DNA of 64,000 nucleotides from Pararhodobacter oceanensis (GCF_003076755.1 NZ_QDKM01000005.1:124001-188000), one strand, 5' to 3'. Counted from the stretch's first letter, positions 43,276 through 52,762 are shown. Translations and numbers: made by a program. The notes: a model not told the origin generated them from the letters alone.

Positions 43276-43581
43276 TTACGAGCAGCTGCGTTCGGCGGCG
43301 GCGCCGAAGGCGCGGTAGCGGGCCCAAAACTCATTGTCCCGCCGCGTCGGCGACATGCGCACGCGCTGTGCCTCATCCGGCTCGGAGAAGAACCGCGCGG
43401 CGCGGCGTTGCTCGCTGCGGGTCAACGTGTTGCGGGCCACCGAATCGATGCAGCGGCAGAGCGCGCGGTTGGACTGCGCCCGGTCCGAGCGGTTGCAGGC
43501 GGTTTCCAACGGTCCGGCAATGGCCGCCGCGGGCGCCAGCAGCGCCAGTCCCAGCGTTGCGGTTAGGAGTAAATGCTTCAT
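43276..43581 (-). CDS. Small secreted protein with four cysteines (so-called arginine transporter family)
   Basis: A 101-residue protein with a signal peptide (MKHLLLTATLGLALLAPAAA). The mature part has Cys29, Cys42, Cys44 and Cys100 and the phrase NRALCRCIDSVA. Proteins of this type in Rhodobacteraceae are often named arginine transporter without, as far as I know, direct evidence. The spacing C-x12-C-x-C-I ... C matches that of the 129-residue protein at 47609-47998. It is probably periplasmic with two disulfides or a bound metal; function unknown. ATG 43581 has GAGG five bases upstream. Confidence 0.75.
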   Translation of the reverse strand: MKHLLLTATLGLALLAPAAAIAGPLETACNRSDRAQSNRALCRCIDSVARNTLTRSEQRRAARFFSEPDEAQRVRMSPTRRDNEFWARYRAFGAAAERSCS

Positions 43582-43802
43582 CTCTGCCTCGATCCGGTCT
43601 GTGCGGCATTTAACGCCGTCTTGATGCGGTGGATACTCTGACCTGATGTAGCAAAAAACCGGATTTTCAACAACCGCTAGGGATAGCATCAGCGACCTTC
43701 CCCACCGCAAGACTTACAGTCGATCCCGATGCGATCGGCCCCACCATCTGCGCGTTGCATCCGAATCACAGGCTGCTACTGTCGCTGCAGGCGGAGGCGC
43801 GG

Positions 43803-45398
43803 ATGGCAGATTACGACTATATCATCGTGGGAGCAGGCAGCGCCGGAGCGCTCTTGGCCAATCGGCTGAGCGCCAAAGCCAAGGTGCTTTTGCTCGAGGC
43901 GGGGGGCCGCGACAATTACCTCTGGGTGCATATTCCGGTGGGTTATCTCTATAGCATTGGCAATCCGCGCACCGACTGGCTGCTGAAAACCGCGCCAGAG
44001 GCGGGGCTGAACGGGCGCAGCCTCTTGTATCCGCGGGGCAAGATATTGGGCGGCTGTAGCTCGATCAACGGCATGCTCTATCTGCGCGGGCAGGCGGCGG
44101 ATTACGACCTTTGGCGGCAGATGGGCAATACCGGCTGGGGCTGGGAGGATGTGCTGGGCTATTTCAAGGCGCATGAGGATTATGCCGCCGGAGATTTGGA
44201 CGCCGAACCCGGTGAGATGCATGGCGTGGGCGGTGAATGGCGGGTCGAGAACCAGCGGCTGCGCTGGGATATTCTGGACGATTGGGCCAAGGCTGCCGCC
44301 GAGACCGGCATCCCCGCAACGGCGGATTTTAACACCGGCGACAATGAGGGCGTCGGCTATTTCAAGGTCAACCAGCGGCGCGGCTGGCGGTGGAATACCG
44401 CCAAGGCGTTCTTGCGCCCCGCGCGTGGGCGGCGCAACCTTGAGATCCACACCAGCGCGCAGGCACAGGGGCTGATTTTCGACGGCGCGCGCTGCGTCGG
44501 CGTGCGCTATCTGCGCGACGGGCATCCCGTAGAGGCGCGCTGCAATGCGGAGGTGGTGCTCTCGGCGGGGTCGATCGGCTCGACGCAGCTGTTGCAGCTC
44601 TCAGGCGTCGGGCCGGGGGCGGTGTTGCAAGAAAACGGGATTGCCACGCGCCATGACAGCGATGTTGGCGAGAACCTGCAGGATCATCTGCAACTGCGCA
44701 TGGCCTATAAGGTGACGGGCGCGAAGACGCTGAACACGATGGCGGGCACATGGCTGGGGCAGGCGAAGATCGGGCTGCAATATGCGCTGGCGCGCAGTGG
44801 GCCGATGTCAATGGCGCCCAGTCAATTGGGGGCCTTTGCGCGCTCGGGCCCCGATGTGGCGCGCGCCGATCTGGAATATCACGTGCAGCCGCTGTCGCTG
44901 GGCGCCTTTGGCGAGACGCTGCATAGGTTTCCGGCGATCACCACCAGCGTCTGCCATCTGCAGCCCGAGAGCCGCGGCACGGTGCGGATAGCCTCGCCCG
45001 ATCCCATGCAGCCGCCGGTGATCGCGCCGAACTATCTGAGTGCCGAGGCCGACCGGCAGGTGGCGCTGCGCGCGATCCGGCTGACCCGCAGGATCATGCA
45101 GGCGCCGGCTTTGGCGCGCTACCGGCCCGAGGAGTTCATGCCCGGCGCGCAGGCGCAGAGCGACGCGGAAGTTATGCGCGCGGCGGGGGATATCGGGACG
45201 ACGATTTTCCATCCGGTGGGCACCTGTCGCATGGGGGTTGATCCGCGCGCGGTGGTCAGCCCTGAGCTGCGGGTCAATGGCGTCGAGGGGCTGCGGGTGG
45301 TCGATGCCTCGATCATGCCGAGTATTATCAGCGGCAACACCAATTCCCCGACGCTGATGATCGCCGAGAAGGCGGCGGCGATGATCCTGGCGGGGTAG
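43803..45398 (+). CDS. GMC-family FAD oxidoreductase (choline dehydrogenase-like)
   Basis: A 531-residue glucose-methanol-choline oxidoreductase. The FAD site is YIIVGAGSAGALLANRLS; GMC signature 1 is GKILGGCSSINGMLYLRGQA. The catalytic His is in FHPVGTCRMGVDP and the closing Asn in SGNTNSPTLMIAEKAA. The substrate is an alcohol, but family members differ widely; BetA or a related alcohol dehydrogenase is possible. ATG 43803 has GGAGG five bases upstream. No betB or betI gene is adjacent. Confidence 0.88.
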   Translation: MADYDYIIVGAGSAGALLANRLSAKAKVLLLEAGGRDNYLWVHIPVGYLYSIGNPRTDWLLKTAPEAGLNGRSLLYPRGKILGGCSSINGMLYLRGQAADYDLWRQMGNTGWGWEDVLGYFKAHEDYAAGDLDAEPGEMHGVGGEWRVENQRLRWDILDDWAKAAAETGIPATADFNTGDNEGVGYFKVNQRRGWRWNTAKAFLRPARGRRNLEIHTSAQAQGLIFDGARCVGVRYLRDGHPVEARCNAEVVLSAGSIGSTQLLQLSGVGPGAVLQENGIATRHDSDVGENLQDHLQLRMAYKVTGAKTLNTMAGTWLGQAKIGLQYALARSGPMSMAPSQLGAFARSGPDVARADLEYHVQPLSLGAFGETLHRFPAITTSVCHLQPESRGTVRIASPDPMQPPVIAPNYLSAEADRQVALRAIRLTRRIMQAPALARYRPEEFMPGAQAQSDAEVMRAAGDIGTTIFHPVGTCRMGVDPRAVVSPELRVNGVEGLRVVDASIMPSIISGNTNSPTLMIAEKAAAMILAG

Positions 45399-45426
45399 GG
45401 GGGCCGATGCGGCCAACACAAAGTGC

Positions 45427-45578
45427 GAAGGGACGCGCCCGACCCTGGGTGGGCGTTTGAGCGCTTTCCACGGCGCGGCCTGCTTCAAAGCACGTATGTC
45501 GGTCGGGATTTGACTGACATCGCCATGCGCCCTCCCGGGGGGAGGGTCGGGCGCGGCCCGTGGTTCCCACGGGCCAGA
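45427..45578 (+). repeat. Family A intergenic repeat, copy 6 (subtype A)
   Basis: A complete copy: arm CGCGCCCGACCCTGGGTGGG, centre TGCTTCAAAGCACG, GACATCGCCATGCGCCCTCC, and last hairpin GGCCCGTGG-TTC-CCACGGGCC. It starts 29 bases after the GMC gene stop and runs into a family B repeat, between convergent genes. Confidence 0.9.
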
Positions 45579-45583
45579 GGGTT

Positions 45584-45647
45584 GGGGGCGTTGCCCCCTC
45601 GGCCCTGCGGGCCTCACCCCCAGGATATTTGGGGCATAAAGTGGGGC
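45584..45647. repeat. Family B intergenic repeat, copy 2
   Basis: GGGGGCGTTGCCCCC hairpin, GGCCCTGCGGGCC hairpin, CACCCCCAGGATATTTGGGG, then a shortened end GCATAAAGTGGGG. It directly follows family A copy 6. The next 58 bases to the Lrp-type gene hold nothing recognisable. Confidence 0.85.
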
Positions 45648-45705
45648 AATTTTAGGCAAATTGTATGGGTTTGCGGATTGATCGGGTGGCTCAGACAGTT
45701 TGCGC

Positions 45706-46161
45706 TCAGACGGGGAGGCCGGTGAAGGATTTGAGCTGGTTCATCACGATCTGGCTTTGCACCCGGGCGACGGCGGGGTCGGGCAGCAGGCGGTCGTGGA
45801 TCAACTGGTTGAGCGCGGCGAGATCGGCGCACCAGACATGCAGCAGATAATCGGCCTCGCCGGTCAGGGTCCAGACGCTGATCACCTCGGGCTGGGCCTG
45901 CAACAGACGCTCGAAGCCCTTGGCGCGTTCGGGCGTATGGGTGGACATTTGCACCTGCACGAAGGCCTGCACAGTGAGCCCGATGCGCGCGGGGTCGAGG
46001 CGGGCGGAATGGCCGGTGACATAGCCCTCGCTTTCCAGCCGCGCACGGCGACGGGCGGCCTGCGAAGCGGAGAGGTTGATGCGCTCGCCCAGCTCTTGCG
46101 CGGTCAACATGGCGTTATCCTGAATGGCTGCGAGGATTTTGGCGTCGATCTGGTCCAGCAT
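45706..46161 (-). CDS. Lrp/AsnC-family transcriptional regulator
   Basis: A 151-residue regulator with an N-terminal helix-turn-helix (LDQIDAKILAAIQDNAMLTA then ELGERINLSASQAARRRARL) and a C-terminal RAM ligand-binding domain (QAFVQVQMSTHTPERAKGFE, VISVWTLTGEADYLLHVWCA). Such proteins respond to amino acids and form octamers. ATG 46161 begins the conserved sequence. It is divergent from the TAXI-type binding protein gene, and the 230 bases between contain a GATAATTATC palindrome at 46318-46327. Confidence 0.9.
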   Translation of the reverse strand: MLDQIDAKILAAIQDNAMLTAQELGERINLSASQAARRRARLESEGYVTGHSARLDPARIGLTVQAFVQVQMSTHTPERAKGFERLLQAQPEVISVWTLTGEADYLLHVWCADLAALNQLIHDRLLPDPAVARVQSQIVMNQLKSFTGLPV

Positions 46162-46391
46162 GGCGGTTTCTCGCGGGGTTTGAGGGGATGTTGCGGATTT
46201 CCCGCATAGTCTGCCGGTTTTTACGCGGCGGGTCAAAAGCCGATCCGGCGCGCGCGGATCACGCGATCGTCGGGGGCGCGGGGTGTTCGCGGGGCGAAAT
46301 TAACGCTATTGCGGCTTGATAATTATCGTCAGATCGCCATGCTTTCCACGCTGTTTGACGGTTCCGGCACCGGTTTTGATTGGAGAACTCT

Positions 46392-47486
46392 ATGCGTTTC
46401 ATCCGCCCGCATCTGCTTGCTTTGGCTTTGGCCGCGCCACTTGCCGCGCTGTCGGGGGTGACGGCGGCGGCGCAGAGCGAGCCGCGTGTCTATACGTTGG
46501 CGACGGCGAATGCGGGGGGCACCTATTATCCGGTGGGGGTGGCGCTGGCGTTACTGACCAAGATCAACCTCGCCAGCCAGTTCGGCATTGATATGGAGGC
46601 GGTGGTCTCGGGCGGGTCGGTGGATAATATCTCGATGATGGAGGCCGGCCGCGCCGATTTCGCGTTCTTGCAGGCGGTGGGTATGGCGGCGGGCGCTGCG
46701 GCCGAGGTGTCTGCGGAGGCTGAAGAGACCAGCGGCGAGACAGCCACCGAGGCGACCTCTGGCGCGGCAAACGCGGTGCAAGCGCTGACCGCGGGCGAGG
46801 ATCTGCGGGCGGTCACCATGCTCTGGCCGGATGTCGCGCATTTTCTCCTGCGCGCCGATCTCGCCGAGGAGGGCACGCTGGCGGATTTGCAGAACCTGAC
46901 CGGACTGGGGTTTTCGCTGGGCCCGGCGGGGTCGAGCACCGAGCAGATCAACGCGCTGATCTTCGAGGCGCTGGAGCTGCCCTATCAGGAGTGGAATCCG
47001 GTCAATGAAACCTACCGCGATTCGGTGGAATCCCTGCCCGAGGGGCGGATCGCCGGGGTGAATATCGAATCCGGTCTTGGCGTCGGCGCGGTCTCCAATC
47101 TGATGACGGCGATGGGCGACAGTGTGGTGTTGCTCTCGGTTTCGGATGCGGAGCTGGCGCGGATCTCGGAGGTCTTGCGCAGCGCCGCCACGGTGTCGAT
47201 CCCGGGCGGCACCTATGCCGGTATGGAGGAGGCGGTGCAGTCGATTGCGGTGCCGAATTTTCTGGCGGTGCATGCGGATGTGCCCGAGGAGGATGTCTAC
47301 CGGATCACCCGCGTGATGTTCGAGAATCTGGAGTATCTTTGCGAGGTGCATCAGGCGGCCTGTCTGTTGTCGCTGAGCATGGCGCAGGACGGTTTGCCGG
47401 TGCCACTACATCCCGGCGCGGCGCGGTATTTCGAGGAAATGGCCGATGAGAGTGATCTGATTGTCGAGGGTGACGACGACAGCTAA
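46392..47486 (+). CDS. TAXI-family solute-binding protein (orphan, with acidic insertion)
   Basis: A 364-residue periplasmic binding protein of the TAXI type. The signal peptide (residues 1-27) is followed by the family start YTLATANAGGTYYPVGVALA and the block VVSGGSVDNISMMEAGRADF. At residues 101-132, where TAXI proteins normally have a short loop, an Ala/Glu/Ser/Thr-rich insertion is present (EVSAEAEETSGETATEATSG). The core resumes at DLRAVTMLWPDVAHFLL. No TRAP permease genes lie nearby, so its partner, if any, is elsewhere. GGAG precedes the ATG. Confidence 0.82.
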   Translation: MRFIRPHLLALALAAPLAALSGVTAAAQSEPRVYTLATANAGGTYYPVGVALALLTKINLASQFGIDMEAVVSGGSVDNISMMEAGRADFAFLQAVGMAAGAAAEVSAEAEETSGETATEATSGAANAVQALTAGEDLRAVTMLWPDVAHFLLRADLAEEGTLADLQNLTGLGFSLGPAGSSTEQINALIFEALELPYQEWNPVNETYRDSVESLPEGRIAGVNIESGLGVGAVSNLMTAMGDSVVLLSVSDAELARISEVLRSAATVSIPGGTYAGMEEAVQSIAVPNFLAVHADVPEEDVYRITRVMFENLEYLCEVHQAACLLSLSMAQDGLPVPLHPGAARYFEEMADESDLIVEGDDDS

Positions 47487-47608
47487 ACGGCGCCGCGCTT
47501 CGGGGCGCGCGCGATCCATGCTAGAATAGAGGCTTTCAAGCTGGTTGCGTTTTGGCTGTCCCGCAGGGGCATTCAAGGCGCGGCAGGCGATAGTGAAAGG
47601 GTCATTCC

Positions 47609-47998
47609 ATGGGATTTCGGGTTATTTCGGCCGTGTCGGCTTCGGTGTCTGCGTCAGCTTCAGCGTCAACCTTGGTGGCAATCGCAGTGCTTGGTCTGGG
47701 CGCGGCGGCGCTGGCTGATCAGGGCGGAGATGCGGCGGCTGAGGCGCAGGTGCAGGTGCAAGCGGTGGCCACGGCCTGCGGCACGGGCAGCAATATGCCG
47801 GTGGAACTCTGCACTTGCATCGGCACGCAGGCCTCCGCGGAGTTGAACGCGGATCAGCAGGCATTTGTGATCGCCGCCTTTGCGGGCGATGACGCCGAGG
47901 CGCAGCGCTTGCGCGGGGTGGTGCCGCCGCTGGAACTGGCCGCGGCGGCGATGTTCATGGTCAACGCACCGCGGGACTGCGCGGCGGGTGGTGACTAG
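47609..47998 (+). CDS. Small secreted protein with four cysteines, unknown function
   Basis: A 129-residue protein with a signal-like N-terminus that contains Ser-Ala repeats (SAVSASVSASASAS) before the hydrophobic part and AAALADQ. The mature part has Cys57, Cys68, Cys70 and Cys124 and the phrase VELCTCIGTQA. The cysteine spacing and the following DDAEAQRLRG match the 101-residue protein at 43276-43581 (there SEPDEAQRVR), so the two are related. No function is known to me. It is convergent with the AcuI-like gene, 22 bases away. Confidence 0.65.
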   Translation: MGFRVISAVSASVSASASASTLVAIAVLGLGAAALADQGGDAAAEAQVQVQAVATACGTGSNMPVELCTCIGTQASAELNADQQAFVIAAFAGDDAEAQRLRGVVPPLELAAAAMFMVNAPRDCAAGGD

Positions 47999-48019
47999 GG
48001 CGCTAATCAACCGCCCGCG

Positions 48020-49009
48020 TCAGGCGTTGACATCGACCAGCACACGGCCCTGCACCTGCCCCTTGAGGATCGCCGCGCCAAGATCGGGCAGATCACTGAG
48101 CGTCGCGGGCTGCACCATCGCCTCGAGTTTCTCGACCGGCAGATCGCGGGCGATGCGGGTCCATGCGCGCACCCGGTCGGCATAGGGGCGCATCACAGAA
48201 TCGATGCCCAAAAGGTTCACCCCGCGCAGCAGGAAGGGGATAACGGTGGCGGGCAGGTTCGCCCCACCCGCCAGACCCACCGAAGCCACCGAGCCGCCAT
48301 ATTGCATCTGGCCCAGCACCCGCGCCAGCATCGGGCCGCCGACACTGTCGATACACCCCGCCCAGGTCTCGGCCTCGAGCGGGCGTTTGACGGTCTCGGC
48401 CAGCTCTTCGCGCGGCACAATGCGGTGGGCGCCGAGATCGCGCAGATAGGGCTCCAGCGCGGGGCGACCGGTGACCGCCGCCACCTGATGGCCGAGCCGC
48501 GACAGCACCGAGACCGCCACCGAGCCGACGCCACCACCGGCGCCGGTGACCAGCACCTCGCCATTGCCGGGGGCGAGCCCGTGATCCTCAAGGCTCATGA
48601 TCGCCAGCATCGCGGTGAAACCGGCGGTGCCGACCGACATCGCCTGCCGCGTGGTCAAGCCCTCGGGCAGCGGCACCAGCCAATCGGCATTGACCCGTGC
48701 GCGTGTGGCGTAACCGCCCCAATGCACCTCACCAACCCGCCAGCCGGTGAGCACCACCTTATCGCCCTCGCGGTAACGCGGATCCTCGGAGGCCTCGACG
48801 GTGCCGGCGAAATCAATGCCCGGCACATGCGGGTAATTGCGCACCAGCCCGCCGCCCGAGGTCAGGCAGAGCCCGTCCTTATAGTTCAGCGTCGAATATT
48901 CCACCGCGACGGTGACATTGCCCTCGGGCAGGCGGCTGTCCTCAAGATTTTGCACCGAGGCGTGGGTGTCGCCGGATTCGGCTTTTTCGACAACGAGCGC
49001 TTTGAACAT
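48020..49009 (-). CDS. Acrylyl-CoA reductase AcuI/YhdH-like
   Basis: A 329-residue zinc-independent medium-chain reductase of the AcuI (YhdH/YhfP) group. It has VEYSTLNYKDGLCLTSGGGL, HVPGIDFAGTVEASEDPRYR and the NADPH site VTGAGGGVGSVAVSVLSRLG. AcuI reduces acryloyl-CoA to propionyl-CoA in acrylate and DMSP breakdown in marine Rhodobacteraceae; the whole-length match supports this, but the substrate is inferred from family. No other DMSP genes (acuK, acuN, dddL, dmdA) are near. ATG 49009 has AGGG eight bases before it. Confidence 0.85.
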   Translation of the reverse strand: MFKALVVEKAESGDTHASVQNLEDSRLPEGNVTVAVEYSTLNYKDGLCLTSGGGLVRNYPHVPGIDFAGTVEASEDPRYREGDKVVLTGWRVGEVHWGGYATRARVNADWLVPLPEGLTTRQAMSVGTAGFTAMLAIMSLEDHGLAPGNGEVLVTGAGGGVGSVAVSVLSRLGHQVAAVTGRPALEPYLRDLGAHRIVPREELAETVKRPLEAETWAGCIDSVGGPMLARVLGQMQYGGSVASVGLAGGANLPATVIPFLLRGVNLLGIDSVMRPYADRVRAWTRIARDLPVEKLEAMVQPATLSDLPDLGAAILKGQVQGRVLVDVNA

Positions 49010-49306
49010 TTGGCTGACCCTAACGGTTGAGTGATTTTCCGCAGTGTGGCGCGAAACCGCCCATCGCATCAAGGGGCCAATCCATCTGGCCCACAGGGGA
49101 GGGATGGCGCTGTTTCACGCAATATCTTGTGGATAAGGGTGCAGATCACGCCATATCGGGCGGGGTTTCATTGACAGGGGCGCAGCGGGGCCTGAGACTG
49201 TGCGTTCTTGCATTTGACCGGATTCTGGTATTTGGCAAGGCGCAAGGGCGCGCTATTGGCGGCGCGAGACCCGGATAAAGAGCAATATGCCAAGAAGGAC
49301 AGGCAC

Positions 49307-52300
49307 GTGCATTTTACGCGGCTCCGGCTCAACGGTTTCAAAAGCTTTGTGGACCCCACCGAATTGGTGATCCGCGAGGGGCTGACCGGTGTGGTCGGGC
49401 CGAATGGCTGCGGCAAATCCAACCTTTTGGAGGCCTTGCGTTGGGTGATGGGCGAAAACCGCCCCACCGCGATGCGCGGCTCGGGGATGGAGGATGTGGT
49501 TTTCGCCGGCACTTCGTCACGCGGCGCGCGGGCCTTTGCCGAGGTCGCACTCAGCCTTGATAATGCCGACCGGCTGGCGCCTGCGGGGTTCAACGATTCC
49601 GATTTTCTTGAGGTCTCGCGCAGGATCACCCGTGATGCGGGCTCGGCCTATAAGGTGAACGGCAAGGATGTGCGGGCGCGCGACGTGCAGATGCTGTTTG
49701 CCGATGCCTCGACCGGCGCGCATTCTCCGGCCTTGGTGCGGCAGGGGCAGATTTCGGAACTGATCAACGCCAAACCCAAGGCGCGGCGGCGGATCTTGGA
49801 GGAAGCGGCGGGGATCTCGGGCCTCTATCAGCGGCGTCATGAGGCGGAGTTGCGGCTCAATGCCACCGAGGCGAATTTGGAGCGCGTCGGCGATACCGTT
49901 GACCAGATGGCGCAGCAATTGACCGTGCTGGCGCGGCAGGCGCGGCAGGCGAAACGCTACCGCGAGATTGCCGTGGAGTTGCGCCGCGCCGAGGGGATGC
50001 TGCTCTATCGGCGCTGGCGCGAGGCGTCCTTGGCGCGCACCGAGGTGCAGACCGCGCTGAGCGCGGCGGTTGCGCAGGCGGTGACTGCCGAGCGGCTGGC
50101 GCGCGAGGCTTTGGCAGCGCGCGAGGCCAGCGAGGATGCGCTGCCGCCCCTGCGTGAGGAAGAGGCGATTGCCGGTGCGATCCTGCAGCGCTTGCAGGTG
50201 CAGCGCGACACGCTGGCCGATCAGGAGGCGCGCGCGCGTGACACCGTGCGCACCCTGATGGCGCGGATCGAGCAGCTACGTTTGGATGCGCAGCGCGAGG
50301 CCGGATTGGCGGCGGATGCGGATGAGAGCATCGAGCGGTTGCAATGGGAAGACGAGCAGCTGGCGCAGGCCGGTGAGGGCCATGAGGAGCGCTTGGCCGA
50401 AGCGGTGGATGCGGCGCGTGAAGCGTCGGATGTGCTGGCCGATATCGAGGCGCATCTGACCGAGGCGACCGAGGATGTGGCGCGTTTGGCAGCAAGGCAC
50501 CAATCGCTGTCGCGGCAGGCCTCTGAGGCGCAGGCCGAGGGCACGCGCGCGGCCTCGGGCGCGCAACGGGCGGCGGATGAGGCGGCGCAGGCGGCGCAGG
50601 CTCTGGCCGATGCCGAAGAGGCGCAGGAGGAAAGCGCCGAGGCGCGCGAGGCTGCGATTGAGCTGTTGGAGGCCACCGAGGAAACTCTGATTGAGACCGA
50701 AGCAGCGCGCGGGGATGCGCAGGCGGAAGAGGTCGAAACCCGCGCCGCGCGGGCCGCTGCCGAGGGCGAGGTGACCGCGCTGGCGGCGGAATTGGGCGCG
50801 CTGGACCGGCTGATTGCCCGCGACCGCGATGCCTCGGGGGCGATACTGGACCAGATCGGCGTTGATCCGGGCTATGAGCATGCGCTGGGCGCGGCTTTGG
50901 CCGATGATTTGAATGCGCCATTGGCGGAGGGTGGCTCGGGTTGGCACGCACTGCCCGCCTATGAGACTGAGGCGGCTTTGCCCACGGGCGCGGCATCGCT
51001 GGCGGCGCATGTGCGGGCGCCCGAGGCGCTGGCGCGGCGTTTGGCGCAGGTCGGTGTGGTCGCGGCGGGCGAGGCTGCGGCTTTGCATGCGGCGCTTTCT
51101 CCGGGGCAGCGGTTGGTGACCCGCGAGGGCGATCTCTGGCGTTGGGACGGGTTGATGCAGCGCGCCGAGGATGCGCCGAATGCGGCGGCAATCCGGCTGA
51201 CCCAGATCAACCGTGCTGAGGCGTTGCGCGAGGAATTGGACGAGGCCGAAGCGCGGCAGGACATGGCGCGTGAGGCGCATGAGGCGCGGCAGGCGCGACT
51301 GGCGGAACTGACCGAGGCTGACCGCATGGCGCGCGATGCCCGCCGCGCCGCCGAGCAGCGGCTGAGCGAGGCGAATCGCGCCGCCAGCCGCGCCGAGGCG
51401 CAGGCGAGCCTGTTGCAGTCAAAACGCGAAACCGCAGCTCTGGCGCTGGAGCGGATGCAGGGCGAGGCGGAACAGGCCGAGGAACGGCTGGCCGAGGCGC
51501 AGGACGCTTTGGCGGGGCTCGAGGATCTGGACACGGCGCGCGCGGGGCTGGAGAGCCTGCGCACACAGGTCGAGGCCGCGCGGATGGCGATGATGGCCCG
51601 CCGCGCCGCGCAGGAGGAATTGCGCCGCGACGGGTCTGCCCGCCGCAGCCGCGCGCAGGAAGTGGCGCGCGATATCCAAAGCTGGGAAAGCCGCAAATCC
51701 ACCGCCGCGCAGCGCATCCATGATCTGGAAAGCCGCGCCGAAGCCGCCGCCGAAGAGCTGGAAGAGGCCAATGCCGCGCCCGAGGAAATACAGGCGCGCC
51801 GCGAGGAATTGGGCGAGGCGATTGCCGAGGCCGAAGCGCGGCGCAATGCCGCCGTCGAGGCGCTGTTGACCGCGGAAAGCGCGCTCAGGGCGGCGCAGGA
51901 GACCGAGCGGGCGACAGAGCGCGGCGCCGGTGAAGCGCGCGAGGCACGGGCGCGGGCCGAGGCGCGGGTCGATGCGGCGGGCGAGGCGGTGACGCTGGCC
52001 GCCAACCGGATCGCCGATGAGCTGGACGCGACGCCGCAGGGCCTGTTGAACCAGCTTGAGGTTGCGGCGGATGCGATGCCCGAAGTGGCGCAGCTCGACA
52101 CCGATATCGCGCGGCTCAAACGCGCCCGCGACGGGCTCGGCGCGGTCAACCTGCGCGCCGAGGAAGACGCACGGGCAATCGAGGAGGAGCACGGGCTCTT
52201 GGTGTCCGAGCGCGCCGATCTGGAGGCGGCAATTGGCAAGCTGCGCAACGGGATTGCGGCGCTGAACCGCGAGGGGCGCGAGCGGCTGCTGGCGGCCTTT

Positions 52301-52756
52301 GACGAGGTGAATAGCAATTTCGCCACGCTGTTCACCCATCTCTTTGGCGGCGGCGAGGCGCGGCTGGTGCTGGTGGAATCCGATGATCCTTTGGAGGCGG
52401 GGCTGGAGATCCTCTGCCAGCCGCCGGGCAAGAAACTGTCGTCGTTGAGCCTTCTGTCCGGTGGTGAGCAGACGCTGACCGCGCTGGCGCTGATCTTCGC
52501 GGTGTTTCTGGCCAATCCGGCGCCGATCTGCGTGCTCGACGAGGTCGATGCGCCGTTGGATGACGCCAACGTCATGCGGTTCTGTGACCTCTTGGACGAG
52601 ATGACCCGGCGCACCGAGACGCGGTTCCTGATCATCACCCATAACGCGCTGAGCATGGCGCGGATGGACCGGCTGTTTGGCGTGACCATGGCCGAGCAGG
52701 GGGTCAGCCAGTTGGTCAGCGTCGATCTGCAGCGGGCCGAGGCGCTGGTGGCGTGA
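49307..52756 (+). CDS. smc: Chromosome segregation protein SMC
   Basis: A 1149-residue SMC ATPase of the condensin type. Walker A GPNGCGKSN lies at residues 31-39. Two very Ala/Glu/Arg-rich coiled-coil arms run from about 165 to 500 and 650 to 1000, with a hinge region near 530-640. The C-terminal head has LSLLSGGEQTLTALALIFAV (near 1050) and Walker B ICVLDEVDAPLDD. SMC dimers with ScpA and ScpB fold the chromosome. GTG 49307 has AAGGA about seven bases upstream. The gene has very high third-position GC, so long frames on the other strand are artefacts. Confidence 0.96.
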   Translation: MHFTRLRLNGFKSFVDPTELVIREGLTGVVGPNGCGKSNLLEALRWVMGENRPTAMRGSGMEDVVFAGTSSRGARAFAEVALSLDNADRLAPAGFNDSDFLEVSRRITRDAGSAYKVNGKDVRARDVQMLFADASTGAHSPALVRQGQISELINAKPKARRRILEEAAGISGLYQRRHEAELRLNATEANLERVGDTVDQMAQQLTVLARQARQAKRYREIAVELRRAEGMLLYRRWREASLARTEVQTALSAAVAQAVTAERLAREALAAREASEDALPPLREEEAIAGAILQRLQVQRDTLADQEARARDTVRTLMARIEQLRLDAQREAGLAADADESIERLQWEDEQLAQAGEGHEERLAEAVDAAREASDVLADIEAHLTEATEDVARLAARHQSLSRQASEAQAEGTRAASGAQRAADEAAQAAQALADAEEAQEESAEAREAAIELLEATEETLIETEAARGDAQAEEVETRAARAAAEGEVTALAAELGALDRLIARDRDASGAILDQIGVDPGYEHALGAALADDLNAPLAEGGSGWHALPAYETEAALPTGAASLAAHVRAPEALARRLAQVGVVAAGEAAALHAALSPGQRLVTREGDLWRWDGLMQRAEDAPNAAAIRLTQINRAEALREELDEAEARQDMAREAHEARQARLAELTEADRMARDARRAAEQRLSEANRAASRAEAQASLLQSKRETAALALERMQGEAEQAEERLAEAQDALAGLEDLDTARAGLESLRTQVEAARMAMMARRAAQEELRRDGSARRSRAQEVARDIQSWESRKSTAAQRIHDLESRAEAAAEELEEANAAPEEIQARREELGEAIAEAEARRNAAVEALLTAESALRAAQETERATERGAGEAREARARAEARVDAAGEAVTLAANRIADELDATPQGLLNQLEVAADAMPEVAQLDTDIARLKRARDGLGAVNLRAEEDARAIEEEHGLLVSERADLEAAIGKLRNGIAALNREGRERLLAAFDEVNSNFATLFTHLFGGGEARLVLVESDDPLEAGLEILCQPPGKKLSSLSLLSGGEQTLTALALIFAVFLANPAPICVLDEVDAPLDDANVMRFCDLLDEMTRRTETRFLIITHNALSMARMDRLFGVTMAEQGVSQLVSVDLQRAEALVA

Positions 52757-52762
52757 GGGGTT

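Noticed and set aside
49172-49306. TTGACA at about 49172 as smc promoter
   Set aside because: The matching -10 position reads GAGACT, and other nearby combinations have wrong spacing.
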